A DNA stretch of 64,000 nucleotides, taken from the NCBI RefSeq assembly GCF_013359905.1, contig NZ_JABMCC010000115.1, positions 744,001-808,000 on the forward strand, written 5' to 3'. Below the pieces are notes generated by a model. The model searched no databases, was not told where the DNA came from, and saw only the letters and a list, made by a program, of their open reading frames with translations. The stretch is from Paenibacillus taichungensis (GTDB lineage: Bacteria > Bacillota > Bacilli > Paenibacillales > Paenibacillaceae). Position numbers and translations under genes: made by a program. Each line of letters opens with the position of its first letter. The first letter of the stretch is position 1. Of this stretch, positions 9,258 through 18,178 are shown piece after piece.

Positions 9258-10391
9258 ATGAGCAGTGAACAAGAACCCATTTCCATCGAAACAAGAGAAG
9301 TTACGAAGACCTACGGAGAGCGTGCCGCGGTTAACCATGTGTCATTGCAGGTGAAGAAGGGAGAATTCGTTTCCCTGTTAGGCCCGAGTGGCTGCGGCAA
9401 AACAACACTTCTACGGATGCTTGGCGGACTTGAGCAGCCGGATCAGGGGAGCATTTTGCTGGGAGGTCGGGATGTAACCGGCATCCCGGCCTATGGTCGT
9501 AACAGTAACATGATTTTTCAACAGCTTGCGCTATTCCCGCATATGGACGTATTCAACAACATCGCCTATGGGCTGAAGGTGAAGAAGTTACCGAAAGCCG
9601 ATATCAGGAGGCAAGTACATGAGATGTTAGAGTTGGTCCAGCTCGGAGATTATGGTAGACGAGCTGTTTCCCAGTTGTCTGGGGGGCAGGCTCAACGCGT
9701 AGCGATTGCTCGCGCTTTAATCAACAGACCCGAAGTTTTGCTGCTCGATGAGCCACTTTCCGCACTGGACATGCAGCTGCGTCTGGATATGCAGCGCGAA
9801 CTAAAACGCATACAACGAGAGTTCGGTGGTACGTTCATCTTTGTAACGCATGATCAGAATGAAGCCATGAATATGTCAGACCGGATCGGTGTCATGCGCG
9901 CTGGCAAGCTGCTGCAATATGCTACGCCGGATGAAATCTATGAAAAACCGACAGACAGCTTCGTAGCCAAGTTTATTGGCGATACCAATCTTCTGGCAAC
10001 AAGGGTGCTTGGACAGGATACGAATGGAATCCGGGTTGAATGCTTCGGGTATTCGCTGCTGGTGAAGACAGGTGAGGACACCCCGGTTGCCATAGTAGGT
10101 GCCCGGCACTCGTTGTCCATTCGGAACGAATATATTCGACTTGGAGAGGATGCGATTCCTTGCCTGAATAAGCTGGATGGACGTGTCATAGAAGCAGTGT
10201 ATGGCGGGGCAAATATTCGTTACACGATCCAGATTGCTGAGGGGTTTCTGGTTCAGGCCAGTGCACTGCATCAGCGGGGAGCCTCTCGTTTTAGCCCGGG
10301 AGAGCCAATTCGGATTGGCTTTGATCCGGAGGACGCGCTCTTGTTATCCGAACCAATGCTGCAAGATCCGGCACAGGAGGAAGGGATATGA
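9258..10391 (+). CDS. ABC transporter ATP-binding protein (PotA-like)
   Basis: 377-residue importer ATPase. Walker A GPSGCGKT (42-49), Q-loop FQQLALFPHMDV, signature LSGGQ (140-144), Walker B LLLDEP (161-166), switch His in FVTHD, and a C-terminal TOBE-like region of about 130 residues typical of polyamine/sugar/iron importers. GGGAGG at 9243-9248 supports the ATG at 9258. The upstream in-frame codons to 9111 overlap the binding-protein gene and are rejected. The stop overlaps the start of the first permease by 4 bp. Confidence 0.92.
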   Translation: MSSEQEPISIETREVTKTYGERAAVNHVSLQVKKGEFVSLLGPSGCGKTTLLRMLGGLEQPDQGSILLGGRDVTGIPAYGRNSNMIFQQLALFPHMDVFNNIAYGLKVKKLPKADIRRQVHEMLELVQLGDYGRRAVSQLSGGQAQRVAIARALINRPEVLLLDEPLSALDMQLRLDMQRELKRIQREFGGTFIFVTHDQNEAMNMSDRIGVMRAGKLLQYATPDEIYEKPTDSFVAKFIGDTNLLATRVLGQDTNGIRVECFGYSLLVKTGEDTPVAIVGARHSLSIRNEYIRLGEDAIPCLNKLDGRVIEAVYGGANIRYTIQIAEGFLVQASALHQRGASRFSPGEPIRIGFDPEDALLLSEPMLQDPAQEEGI

Positions 10392-11305
10392 ATCGGATTG
10401 CGGATCGGATCGTGAATCTGTATTCATCCAAAAACCGCCGATGGATTACCCAGTTGCTGCTTCTGCTGCCTGCACTGGTCCTGATGGGCATCGTGTATCT
10501 GGGTGGTCTGCTTATCTTTGGCAGATACAGCTTTGATATCTATGAAAATGGCAAGCTCGTCCGGGGCTGGGAGTGGGATGCCTATCGCGCTTTTCTGTCC
10601 GATCCGTACTATTGGAAACTGATAGGCACCACGTTTCGCGTTGCTTTCAAGGTTACGCTATGGAGCCTGCTGCTTGCATACCCGCTAGCTTATTGTATAG
10701 CAGGCCTAAAGAAAACGGGCATGAAGCAATTGTTGCTGCTACTTACGTTTCTTCCGCTACTGGTCAGCGCAGTTGTGCGATCCTATGGCTGGCAGCTGTT
10801 GCTATCCAAACAGGGCTTTATGAACTGGCTGTTCATACGGCTTGGAATTACGGATGAAGGCTTCAGTATGATATATAACGAGACTGGTGTGGTCGTCGCA
10901 CTTGTTCATATTTTTCTGCCGTTCATGGTCTTTCCGATCCTGAATGTATTGTCGCAAAGTGACGCTTCTCTAAAAGCGGCTGCTCAGGATCTGGGAGCAG
11001 GAAGCTGGCGGACATTCCTGACGATTACCCTACCTTTATCAGCGAGAGGTATTGCTAGCGGGGTACAGATTGTATTCACGCTATGCCTTACGGCCTTTAC
11101 AACGCCTCAACTGATTGGCGGAGGCAGAGTCATGACACTGCCAGTATTTATTTACCAGCGAACACTGGATACCAACTGGCCGATGGCTGCGGTAGCAAGT
11201 ATGTTCTTGCTCATTTCTTCCATCATCGTTTCACTTTTGGTCAATAAAGGAGCGGAAATGCTGATGTTCCGTCGTTCCCGGAAGGGAGGTCAGGCTTATG
11301 GTTAA
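10388..11305 (+). CDS. ABC transporter permease (PotB-like)
   Basis: 305-residue inner-membrane permease with about six hydrophobic segments, starting with LLLLPALVLMGIVYLGGLL. The cytoplasmic EAA-like loop that docks the ATPase is visible around AAAQDLGAGSWRTFLTITLP. It resembles PotB-type components and forms the importer with the binding protein, ATPase and second permease. It overlaps both neighbours (4 bp upstream, 8 bp downstream), so translation is coupled. Confidence 0.9.
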   Translation: MNRIADRIVNLYSSKNRRWITQLLLLLPALVLMGIVYLGGLLIFGRYSFDIYENGKLVRGWEWDAYRAFLSDPYYWKLIGTTFRVAFKVTLWSLLLAYPLAYCIAGLKKTGMKQLLLLLTFLPLLVSAVVRSYGWQLLLSKQGFMNWLFIRLGITDEGFSMIYNETGVVVALVHIFLPFMVFPILNVLSQSDASLKAAAQDLGAGSWRTFLTITLPLSARGIASGVQIVFTLCLTAFTTPQLIGGGRVMTLPVFIYQRTLDTNWPMAAVASMFLLISSIIVSLLVNKGAEMLMFRRSRKGGQAYG

Positions 11306-12137
11306 GTCCAACAGGCTCACCAAACTGCTGCTCTATATATTTGCAGGGGCCGTGGCGGTTTATCTACTATTGCCGTTGCTAATGATCCTATTGACATCTG
11401 TAGGTTCCGGATCGGCCAGTAAATTCCCTCCAGAAGGTCTTACCCTGAAGTGGTATGCAAATCTGGGAGAGCAGACTCAATTTCTCGTTGCATTCAAGAA
11501 CAGTCTGATTGCTTCCACTGGTGCGGTATTGCTGGCGCTGATTACCGGAACACTTGCAGCGCTGGCCATCGTGCATTACCCTTTCCCGGGTGCTGGCATC
11601 TTAAGAGCCTTTTTTGTATCCCCAATGGTTATGCCGAAAATTACGCTTGGTATTGCGTATCTAATTTTGTTCTCCAAAATGCATATTACAGGCGGATTGT
11701 TCGCTCTTATTTTGGGTGAAGCGGTCATCGTGCTTCCATTCGTGCTAACGCTTGTAGGCAGTGCATTGGCCAATCTTCAGCCCGCACATCGAGAGGCGGC
11801 AGCAGACCTTGGAGCAGGTCCACTGCGTATCTTTTTTACAATCACCTTGCCACAGCTTAGACTATCTCTGCTCCTTTCAGGATCAATCGCATTTGTCTTC
11901 ACTTTTGATCAGGTAGAGGCTGCATTGCTGCTGCTTCGTCAGGACAGCTACACACTACCGATACAACTGTTCCTGTATATGGAGAAGTGGCAGGACCCGA
12001 CGATCGCGGTTGTATCTGTCGTACTTATCGCTTTTGCACTGGCCTTGTTCATGATCATCAAGCTGGTACTGCGCTCAGTACCCGGACTTGAGAGTTTGTT
12101 TGGGGGCAGGAAAAACAAAAGGAGGACTGAATCATGA
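11298..12137 (+). CDS. ABC transporter permease (PotC-like)
   Basis: 279-residue second permease subunit with about six membrane segments. The EAA loop reads REAAADLGAGPLRIFFTITL, and the N-terminus (YIFAGAVAVYLLLPLLMILL) is PotC-like. The protein ends in a basic tail. It overlaps the first permease by 8 bp and the M24 gene by 4 bp. Together with the three preceding genes it makes a complete importer. Confidence 0.9.
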   Translation: MVKSNRLTKLLLYIFAGAVAVYLLLPLLMILLTSVGSGSASKFPPEGLTLKWYANLGEQTQFLVAFKNSLIASTGAVLLALITGTLAALAIVHYPFPGAGILRAFFVSPMVMPKITLGIAYLILFSKMHITGGLFALILGEAVIVLPFVLTLVGSALANLQPAHREAAADLGAGPLRIFFTITLPQLRLSLLLSGSIAFVFTFDQVEAALLLLRQDSYTLPIQLFLYMEKWQDPTIAVVSVVLIAFALALFMIIKLVLRSVPGLESLFGGRKNKRRTES

Positions 12138-13351
12138 ACAATTCACTTCATATATCCCATAGCTCGGGTCTAAACCGGGACCGAGCGGAAGATGTAATGA
12201 AAACTCAGGGACTTAGTGCCCTGATCGCAACCACACCGGAAAATATTCACTATGTCATCGGCTCCCAGCTACGCGCGAGCAACTGGACCATGCAGATTTA
12301 CGCCATTCTACCTGCCGACCGATCCGCTCGGCCATGTATCGTCATCCCGACGAATCGTTTGGGCGTTGTGGCTCAATTCGGTATCACGGGAGTAGATATA
12401 TTTGCCTACAGTGACTTCTTCGTGGAAGGTACGATCGAAGGCAAACCTTCTACGGATGATATTGATCTGTTCTACTCTCTGCTACAAACGACAGTCATTC
12501 ATCCGGGGCCGATAGAAGCGCTTAAGGCTGCACTGAAACAGCTCGACATCGAGAATCAACCGATTGGAATCGATGAGATGCGAATTGCTCCTGAACTTTT
12601 GGCACGGGTCAAGGAGGATGCTCCTCAAGGAGCGGTTGTTCACGCGTACAAGCTATTTCGTCAAATCCGCTTGGTTAAGACACCTTTCGAGATTGAGCAG
12701 CTCCGACAGGCTGCCCAAGTAAATGAGAGAATTGAGCAAGAGCTGATTGATCTGATCGCAGCCGGTGTTCATGAGAAGCAGCTTGCCGACCATTATCGGC
12801 TGTCTGTGATGAGAGCAGGCGGGACACCTGCAATGACTGCGGTAGGGGCGGGTCCGCGCAGTGCGCTTCCGCTCATCGAAAATTATTTTCATACCATCGG
12901 GTCAGGAGATCAGATCCGCTTTGATCTGTGCTTGCAGTTGGAAGGATACTGGGGAGATACAGGACGTACCGTTGTAGCAGGAGAGCCAACTCCCTGGATG
13001 ACAAAGCATTTTAATGCTGTAAAAAGCGGATGGGAGACTGCACTTGAAACCGTACGTCCTGGCGTCAAGGCTTCCGACGTATTTCATGCGGCTGTGTCTC
13101 GCGTGCAACGTGAGGGAATTCCTCATTACCGACGCCAGCATGTTGGTCATGCCATTGGCTTGGAACTGTACGACGACATGACTCTCTCTCCTGGTGACCA
13201 GCGCATACTGGAGCCTGGCATGGTACTGTGTGTGGAGGTGCCATATTATGAGCTCGGCGCTGGTGGCTTCCAAATCGAGGATACGGTTGTTGTAACTCCA
13301 GATGGATATGAGTTTTTGACTCATATGGAGCGTAAATTGTTCATTAAATAA
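12134..13351 (+). CDS. M24 family metallopeptidase-like protein (Xaa-Pro peptidase/creatinase fold)
   Basis: 405 residues: an N-terminal creatinase-like domain (about 1-165) and a C-terminal pita-bread M24 domain. The five expected metal ligands are all present: Asp264 (FDLC), Asp275 (GDTGRT), His339 (GHAIG), Glu368 (VEVP) and Glu382 (IEDT). This argues for a metallohydrolase rather than metal-free creatinase. The catalytic-site His that normally precedes the first Asp block seems replaced in SALPLIENY. In this operon it may hydrolyse an N-acyl or amide product of the hydantoinase step. The specific substrate is unknown. Confidence 0.82.
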   Translation: MNNSLHISHSSGLNRDRAEDVMKTQGLSALIATTPENIHYVIGSQLRASNWTMQIYAILPADRSARPCIVIPTNRLGVVAQFGITGVDIFAYSDFFVEGTIEGKPSTDDIDLFYSLLQTTVIHPGPIEALKAALKQLDIENQPIGIDEMRIAPELLARVKEDAPQGAVVHAYKLFRQIRLVKTPFEIEQLRQAAQVNERIEQELIDLIAAGVHEKQLADHYRLSVMRAGGTPAMTAVGAGPRSALPLIENYFHTIGSGDQIRFDLCLQLEGYWGDTGRTVVAGEPTPWMTKHFNAVKSGWETALETVRPGVKASDVFHAAVSRVQREGIPHYRRQHVGHAIGLELYDDMTLSPGDQRILEPGMVLCVEVPYYELGAGGFQIEDTVVVTPDGYEFLTHMERKLFIK

Positions 13352-13429
13352 CGATTAATGGAAGGCTTCAGCCAAGCGATCAGTCAGCAGCCGATCATGG
13401 AGCTTTTCTGCCGAGAAAGTTGGAATATC

Positions 13430-14626
13430 ATGATTCAGCAGGGAACTAAGACGTTTCGTAACATTAGCCTTGCGCTGTTTGCCGGAGGTTTTGTGACTTT
13501 TGCGTTACTATACAGCCTCCAGCCCCTGATGCCCGAGATTAGCGAGGCATTTGCGATCTCGCCTGCACATTCCAGTCTGACCCTCTCAGTTACAACGATT
13601 GCCATGGCACTGACCATGTTGTTCATCGGTTCCTTATCCGATTCATTGGGAAGACGCTTTATTATGACAGCAGCTTTAGTTGTTTCATCTATTATTGCAA
13701 TGATTAGTGCGTTTAGCCCTGGATTTACTGAGCTGCTTCTGCTTCGTATTCTCCAGGGAGTTGCACTTGCCGGGTTGCCCGCGACAGCCATGACATATCT
13801 GTCTGAAGAGATTGAGCCTTCCAGTCTAGGGTATGCTATGGGCCTTTATATCAGCGGAAATTCGATTGGAGGTATGGCTGGTCGTTTTATCAGCGGCGTG
13901 ATCACAGACTGGCTCAGTTGGCGTGCCGCAATTGGTTTTATCGGTATTCTTGGCCTATGTGCGGCCGTTATCTTCTGGCTGGTCATCCCGCCATCCCGCC
14001 ATTTTGTCAAAGCGACTCCTGGATTCAAAAAGATCATTCCTCTTTTGTGGTCACAGTGTCGGAATACACGTTTACTTTGCCTGTATGGACTGGGCTTTCT
14101 TCTGATGGGTGGCTTCGTAACGTTGTTCAACTACATCGGATTTGAATTAACTGGAAAACCTTATCATCTTAGCCAATCTGTCGTTGGTAGCCTTTTTGTC
14201 GTGTACCTTATGGGTACATTGAGCAGCACCTGGATGGGCAGGCTTGCAGATCGGTATGGAAGATCGAATGTCCTTGGAATCGCGCTGGGTATTATACTGG
14301 CTGGTGCAGTTTGTACCATTCACCCAGATCTTTGGGTCAAAGTAATTGGACTTGCGCTGTTTGCCTTTGGTTTCTTTGGCGGACATTCCATCGCAAGTAG
14401 CTGGGTTGGACTCGTGGCGGATCAGCATAAATCCCAGGCTAATGCCTTGTATTTGTTTTTCTACTACGTGGGATCAAGTGTCAGCGGAACTGGAGGGGGC
14501 CTACTTTACAGCCATCTGGGTTGGATTGGCATTGTGGGCATGATTGGTGTGTATGTGGTAATCGGCTTTATTTTGTGTCGGTTTCTGATAGAAAAGGTAA
14601 AAGAACATACCAGGCTTACTTTTTAA
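13430..14626 (+). CDS. MFS transporter
   Basis: Major facilitator superfamily protein, 398 residues from this start, about 12 membrane segments. Motif A appears as GSLSDSLGRRF between helices 2 and 3 and its echo as GRLADRYGRSN in the second half. It resembles the YnfM-like drug/metabolite efflux group. An in-frame ATG at 13358 would add 24 polar residues not expected for the family, and neither start has a strong ribosome site, so the start is uncertain. It is the last gene of the hyu/ABC operon and could export a product or act as a second uptake route. Confidence 0.82.
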   Translation: MIQQGTKTFRNISLALFAGGFVTFALLYSLQPLMPEISEAFAISPAHSSLTLSVTTIAMALTMLFIGSLSDSLGRRFIMTAALVVSSIIAMISAFSPGFTELLLLRILQGVALAGLPATAMTYLSEEIEPSSLGYAMGLYISGNSIGGMAGRFISGVITDWLSWRAAIGFIGILGLCAAVIFWLVIPPSRHFVKATPGFKKIIPLLWSQCRNTRLLCLYGLGFLLMGGFVTLFNYIGFELTGKPYHLSQSVVGSLFVVYLMGTLSSTWMGRLADRYGRSNVLGIALGIILAGAVCTIHPDLWVKVIGLALFAFGFFGGHSIASSWVGLVADQHKSQANALYLFFYYVGSSVSGTGGGLLYSHLGWIGIVGMIGVYVVIGFILCRFLIEKVKEHTRLTF

Positions 14627-14729
14627 CTAAACATAGATCGAATGTTTGTTCGTTCATCACAAAGCACTCATTTTGACCCATAATCATCCAATAGTCCTTA
14701 ATACAATAACTAACTTTTTTCGACAAGTA

Positions 14730-14757
14730 TTGCATATCCCGAAATACCGAGTATAAT
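14730..14757 (+). promoter_or_regulatory. SigA-type promoter
   Basis: TTGCAT (14730-14735) and TATAAT (14752-14757) with a 16-nt spacer lie 36 nt before the ATG of the small gene at 14794. A weak AAACAT/ATGTTT hairpin just after the MFS stop could end the upstream operon, but it has no clear T run. Confidence 0.65.
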
Positions 14758-14793
14758 ACTGGGTAAATAGATGCAAAGGGGATGCAATAAACG

Positions 14794-15144
14794 ATGAAAA
14801 CACATGCTGAACTGAACTCACTTCTTGTTGACGATTATCTGGATCTCCTGAACATAGCGAAACAGCTAGGTGATGAGGAGTGGAAAGAGGCCATTCTGCA
14901 AGCATTGAAAGAAGAAGTGGATGCTAATCATCATCTGGATTCAACCGAGGTTAGACAGGATCTTTGGAGTCAATTTGAAGGTATTAACGAACAGATGCAT
15001 GATCTGTTAATGCAATTGAAAAATGCCGAGGGTCCCGAAGAGAAAGAACAGATTATTGAAGCCATTTGGGGACTGAAAGTGGACCGACATGCCATTACTC
15101 GCAAACTTGAAACCATGAGCCGTGCTAGCGCTGGACATCAATAA
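14794..15144 (+). CDS. Small acidic helical protein of unknown function
   Basis: 116 residues, no recognised family. The sequence is acidic, predicted almost entirely helical, with no membrane segment or signal peptide and no cysteine; heptad-like leucine/isoleucine spacing suggests a coiled coil or helical bundle. It has its own promoter and a strong terminator, so it is an independent single-gene unit. A spaced AAGGGG (14775-14780) precedes the ATG. Function cannot be inferred from neighbours. Confidence 0.7.
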   Translation: MKTHAELNSLLVDDYLDLLNIAKQLGDEEWKEAILQALKEEVDANHHLDSTEVRQDLWSQFEGINEQMHDLLMQLKNAEGPEEKEQIIEAIWGLKVDRHAITRKLETMSRASAGHQ

Positions 15145-15171
15145 AGCTCTAACGTTTATTATAAAAAAATA

Positions 15172-15232
15172 AAAACCCGCGTGCCGTCCTATGGAATTAA
15201 TATTCCATGGGTTGGCATGCGGGTTTTGTGTT
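15172..15232 (+). terminator. Long bidirectional terminator
   Basis: AAAACCCGCGTGCC (15172-15185) pairs with GGCATGCGGGTTTT (15214-15227), and an inner ATGGAAT/ATTCCAT stem extends it. Flanking A and T runs suit both the 14794 gene and the convergent azoreductase gene. Confidence 0.9.
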
Positions 15233-15258
15233 TGTTGCTGTACTTGTTTATTTAAGGG

Positions 15259-15885
15259 TTAGAACTGTTTAGCGAGTGTACGTGACTCTTCTATAGCTTG
15301 TTGTTTGATCTCATCTGAGCGTTCCTTATATTGGTTATGTCCTTCCACAAAAATGCCTTCAAGCTTCGGCACACCAAGGAAAGACATAATAATGCTCAGG
15401 TAACGATGACCGGATTCCATCTGAGCCGCAGGCCCTTCGGAATAAATGCCGCCACGAGCCTGAATATGCAGTGCCTTTTTGTTGGAGAGCAATCCAACCG
15501 GGCCTTGTTCCGTATAACGGAACGTTTTACCAGCCACGCAGATGGAATCGATATAAGCCTTCATAATTGGAGGGAAAGAGAAGTTCCACATCGGTGTCAC
15601 AAAAACATATTTGTCAGCAGATGCGAATTGATCCGATAATTCATTCAAACGTTGAACCTTGGTCTGTTCTTCAGAAGTCAATTCGCTGCCGGTTTGAAGT
15701 TTCCCCCAACCACTGAATACATCTGCATCAATATGAGGAATATCCGAGCGATACAAATCCAGATGAATAACCTCATCCGAGGGATGGCTTTCACGATATG
15801 CATCCACAAACGCTTTACCTGCAGCCATGCTGAAAGAAGTTTCATGATCATGAGGATGGGCAGTAATATACAATAATGTAGACAT
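15259..15885 (-). CDS. azoR: FMN-dependent NADH-azoreductase
   Basis: Flavodoxin-fold oxidoreductase of 208 residues that reduces azo compounds and quinones with NADH via FMN. Visible: the N-terminal ITAHPHDHETSFS flavin phosphate-binding region, VFVTPMWNFSFPPIMKAYID (FMN ring contacts) and the GKTFRYTEQGPVGLL block diagnostic of the AzoR family. The ATG at 15885 follows AGAGGAA on the minus strand; a longer form beginning at 15930 lacks such a site. Likely role is quinone or electrophile detoxification. It is monocistronic. Confidence 0.9.
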   Translation of the reverse strand: MSTLLYITAHPHDHETSFSMAAGKAFVDAYRESHPSDEVIHLDLYRSDIPHIDADVFSGWGKLQTGSELTSEEQTKVQRLNELSDQFASADKYVFVTPMWNFSFPPIMKAYIDSICVAGKTFRYTEQGPVGLLSNKKALHIQARGGIYSEGPAAQMESGHRYLSIIMSFLGVPKLEGIFVEGHNQYKERSDEIKQQAIEESRTLAKQF

Positions 15886-15980
15886 ACGGTTCTTCCTCTC
15901 TATGATGTTTTTGCCAAAAAGGGCTGACATTAATAAGCGACCGATGTAGTATGCATCGTTTGTAACGTTTTATACCTGGA

Positions 15981-16009
15981 TAGTGACCTGGTACTCAATC
16001 ATGTATAAT
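15981..16009 (+). promoter_or_regulatory. Possible deoR promoter
   Basis: A perfect TATAAT at 16004-16009 lies 53 nt before the deoR start. The -35 region at 17-nt spacing (TAGTGA, 15981-15986) matches only half of the consensus, so the assignment is tentative. Confidence 0.4.
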
Positions 16010-16062
16010 ACATTGGTGTAAGGTGAATCGAACGATACTAGGGATGAGTGAGATGAGCGCAT

Positions 16063-17007
16063 ATGGGAATGGATCTGGAGAAGCAACGATTAAGCATTGA
16101 AGCAGCGAAATTGTATTATCAATCGGATTACAGCCAGCAGGATATTGCGGTCAGGCTGGGCGTGTCACGTCCAACGGTATCAAGATTACTTCAGTACGCG
16201 AAAGATCGTGGTTACGTTCGCATTGAAATTATGGACCCGCTGGAGGATATCGACATTATCGCCGGGGAACTCAAAGCCAAGTATAATCTGGATACTGCGC
16301 TTGTATGTTTTGCCCCGTTAAAGAGTGATGAAGAAATTTTGAAACATATTAGTAAAAGAGCAGCAGATTACTTACAAGATACGGTTCAGGATGCGGACAT
16401 TATTGGGGTAACCTGGGGGACAACGATGAACGCCGTCGCCCGTCAGCTTCGTCCCAAGCAGGTCAAAGGCGTCGAAGTGGTTCAACTTAAGGGAGGCGTA
16501 AGCCATTCCCATGTGAATACGTATGCGGCAGAAATTGTTCATTTATTTGCGGAAGCTTTCCATACGGTTCCCCGATATTTGCCTTTGCCCGTGATCTTCG
16601 ACAACATTGAAGTCAAGAAAATGGTAGAAGCAGACCGACATATTGGCAGAATTGTGGAACTTGGCCGACAGGCGAATATTGCCATGTTTACCGTAGGTAC
16701 AGTGAAGGAAGATGCACTTTTGTTCAGACTGGGGTACTTTAATGATGAAGAACAGCAATTGCTGATGCATTCAGGTGCAGGTGACATTTGTTCACGTTTT
16801 TTTGATGCCGAGGGCCGGTTGATCAGTGAAGAAATTAACAACAGAACCGTCGGAATTGATCTGGCTGAGCTGCGAAATAAGGAAAAATCGATTCTCGTGG
16901 CCGGGGGAAAACGTAAAATAGAAGCCATTCATGCTGCGCTCAAAGGTCATTACGCCAACATTTTGGTAACAGATCAATACACAGCTCAGGCTTTGCTTCG
17001 ATTATAA
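16063..17007 (+). CDS. deoR: Deoxyribonucleoside regulator, SorC family
   Basis: 314-residue repressor resembling Bacillus DeoR, which is unrelated to the E. coli protein of that name. An N-terminal HTH (about 20-50, SQQDIAVRLGVSRPTVSRLL) precedes a sugar-binding SorC domain with GVTWGTTMNAVA, VQLKGGVSH and ILVAGGKRKIEAI. The family is induced by deoxyribose-5-phosphate. It sits directly upstream of deoC-nupC-deoB-deoD-pdp, and a matching operator lies at 17147-17164. ATG 16063 or 16069 are both possible. Confidence 0.9.
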   Translation: MGMDLEKQRLSIEAAKLYYQSDYSQQDIAVRLGVSRPTVSRLLQYAKDRGYVRIEIMDPLEDIDIIAGELKAKYNLDTALVCFAPLKSDEEILKHISKRAADYLQDTVQDADIIGVTWGTTMNAVARQLRPKQVKGVEVVQLKGGVSHSHVNTYAAEIVHLFAEAFHTVPRYLPLPVIFDNIEVKKMVEADRHIGRIVELGRQANIAMFTVGTVKEDALLFRLGYFNDEEQQLLMHSGAGDICSRFFDAEGRLISEEINNRTVGIDLAELRNKEKSILVAGGKRKIEAIHAALKGHYANILVTDQYTAQALLRL

Positions 17008-17020
17008 TGCAATGGATGAC

Positions 17021-17053
17021 AACATCTGCCACGCGACATGGGCGGATGTTTTG
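17021..17053 (+). terminator. Terminator after deoR
   Basis: AACATCTGCC (17021-17030) pairs with GGCGGATGTT (17041-17050) through ten base pairs with one G-U, followed by TTTTGCTTTC. It separates deoR from the structural operon. Confidence 0.75.
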
Positions 17054-17146
17054 CTTTCTTAGGCAGAAGCTATATTATACGATTCCTCCCAGTAAGCGAA
17101 GTCGTTTGTTTAGTGAAGTTTCCATGGAATGTGTTTAAATTTCAAG

Positions 17147-17164
17147 GTTGAACAAAAGTTCATA
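17147..17164 (+). promoter_or_regulatory. DeoR operator candidate
   Basis: GTTGAACAAAAGTTCATA matches 14 of 18 positions of the B. subtilis deo operator as I recall it (ATTGAACAAAATTTCAAT). A further half-site TTTCAA lies at 17140-17145. It directly precedes the probable promoter of deoC. Confidence 0.7.
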
Positions 17165-17193
17165 TTGATTTTTACATATGTTCATGTTAGGGT
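17165..17193 (+). promoter_or_regulatory. Probable deo operon promoter
   Basis: TTGATT (17165-17170) and TAGGGT (17188-17193) with 17-nt spacing sit immediately after the DeoR operator and 43 nt before the deoC start. The -10 is poor, consistent with a regulated promoter. Confidence 0.45.
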
Positions 17194-17235
17194 AGGGATA
17201 TAGAAAATAACTAGTTCAGATAAGGGGAGATTGAA

Positions 17236-17910
17236 TTGACTACACCACAATTAGCCAAAATGATAGATCATACCTTGCTTCGTGCAGATGCAACACAAAG
17301 TGAAATGGCCAAATTGACCGAAGAAGCGAAACAATATCAATTTGCTTCTGTATGTGTTAACCCGGGCTGGGTTGCTTATGCTGCTGAACAGCTTCAAGGT
17401 ACTGGCGTCGATATTTGTACTGTTATCGGTTTCCCTCTGGGAGCTTCCACTTCCGAGACCAAAGCATTTGAAACTAAAGATGCCATCGCCAAAGGTGCTA
17501 CTGAGGTGGATATGGTCATCAACATTAGTGCTTTGAAAGATGGCAAAGATGATGTTGTTGAACAGGATATCCGTGCAGTTGTTGAAGCAGCAGCGGGTAA
17601 AGCTTTGGTGAAAGTCATTATTGAAACTTGTCTGTTGACGGATGAAGAGAAAGTACGTGCATGTCAGGCAGCGGTAAAAGCTGGGGCTGATTTTGTCAAA
17701 ACCTCCACAGGTTTCTCTACGGGTGGAGCAACACCAGAAGATATCGCTTTGATGCGTCGTACCGTAGGTCCGGATGTAGGCGTTAAAGCTTCCGGCGGCG
17801 TGCGTAGTCTGGAAGACATGCAAAAAATGATCGATGCAGGAGCAACTCGGATTGGCGCCAGTTCCGGTGTGAAAATCATGCAAGGCGAACAATCTACATC
17901 TAATTATTAA
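17236..17910 (+). CDS. deoC: Deoxyribose-phosphate aldolase
   Basis: Class I aldolase cleaving 2-deoxyribose-5-phosphate to acetaldehyde and glyceraldehyde-3-phosphate, the last step of deoxynucleoside breakdown. 224 residues, the usual length. The Schiff-base lysine is Lys155 in FVKTSTGF; Lys184 in VKASGGVR and Asp92 in EVDMVIN complete the active site. The start is TTG at 17236, supported by AGGGGAG at 17223-17229. The gene lies behind a DeoR operator and heads the deo structural operon. Confidence 0.96.
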   Translation: MTTPQLAKMIDHTLLRADATQSEMAKLTEEAKQYQFASVCVNPGWVAYAAEQLQGTGVDICTVIGFPLGASTSETKAFETKDAIAKGATEVDMVINISALKDGKDDVVEQDIRAVVEAAAGKALVKVIIETCLLTDEEKVRACQAAVKAGADFVKTSTGFSTGGATPEDIALMRRTVGPDVGVKASGGVRSLEDMQKMIDAGATRIGASSGVKIMQGEQSTSNY

Positions 17911-17973
17911 TTCGTGAGTAATTGGCTCGATAAATTTCACTAGATGGAATGCTTGGATGCTTTAAAATGATTT

Positions 17974-18018
17974 AACTTGTTCTTCATATCTCTCGATGGA
18001 TGTGAAGAACAAGTTTTA
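17974..18018 (+). terminator. Hairpin between deoC and nupC, possible partial terminator
   Basis: AACTTGTTCTTC pairs with GAAGAACAAGTT around a loop of about 18 nt. Only four T residues follow, so it may be a weak terminator or an attenuator that lowers expression of the distal genes. Confidence 0.6.
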
Positions 18019-18074
18019 AAGCTGATCCAAATTTATATTTTAAATAAAACCCAATCATAAAAAACCGAATTTAT

Positions 18075-18088
18075 TGTAAGCGCTTCAA
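18075..18088 (+). promoter_or_regulatory. cre site candidate (CcpA)
   Basis: TGTAAGCGCTTCAA matches the cre consensus TGWAARCGYTWNCW at all but one position. It lies about 90 bp before nupC, suggesting catabolite repression of the nucleoside permease and following genes. Confidence 0.6.
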
Positions 18089-18178
18089 CCGTTTTCTGAA
18101 AGGTTAATTCATCACATATATGGGAAACCTTTGAGCTGAATAAACATCCGGCTTAACTACCTTCAAAGGAGAGATAGA

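Noticed and set aside
12134..13351. Annotation as creatinase
   Set aside because: All five metal ligands of M24 metallopeptidases are present; creatinase lacks them.
17251..17940. 229-codon open frame antisense to deoC
   Set aside because: Covers deoC completely; no initiation signals.
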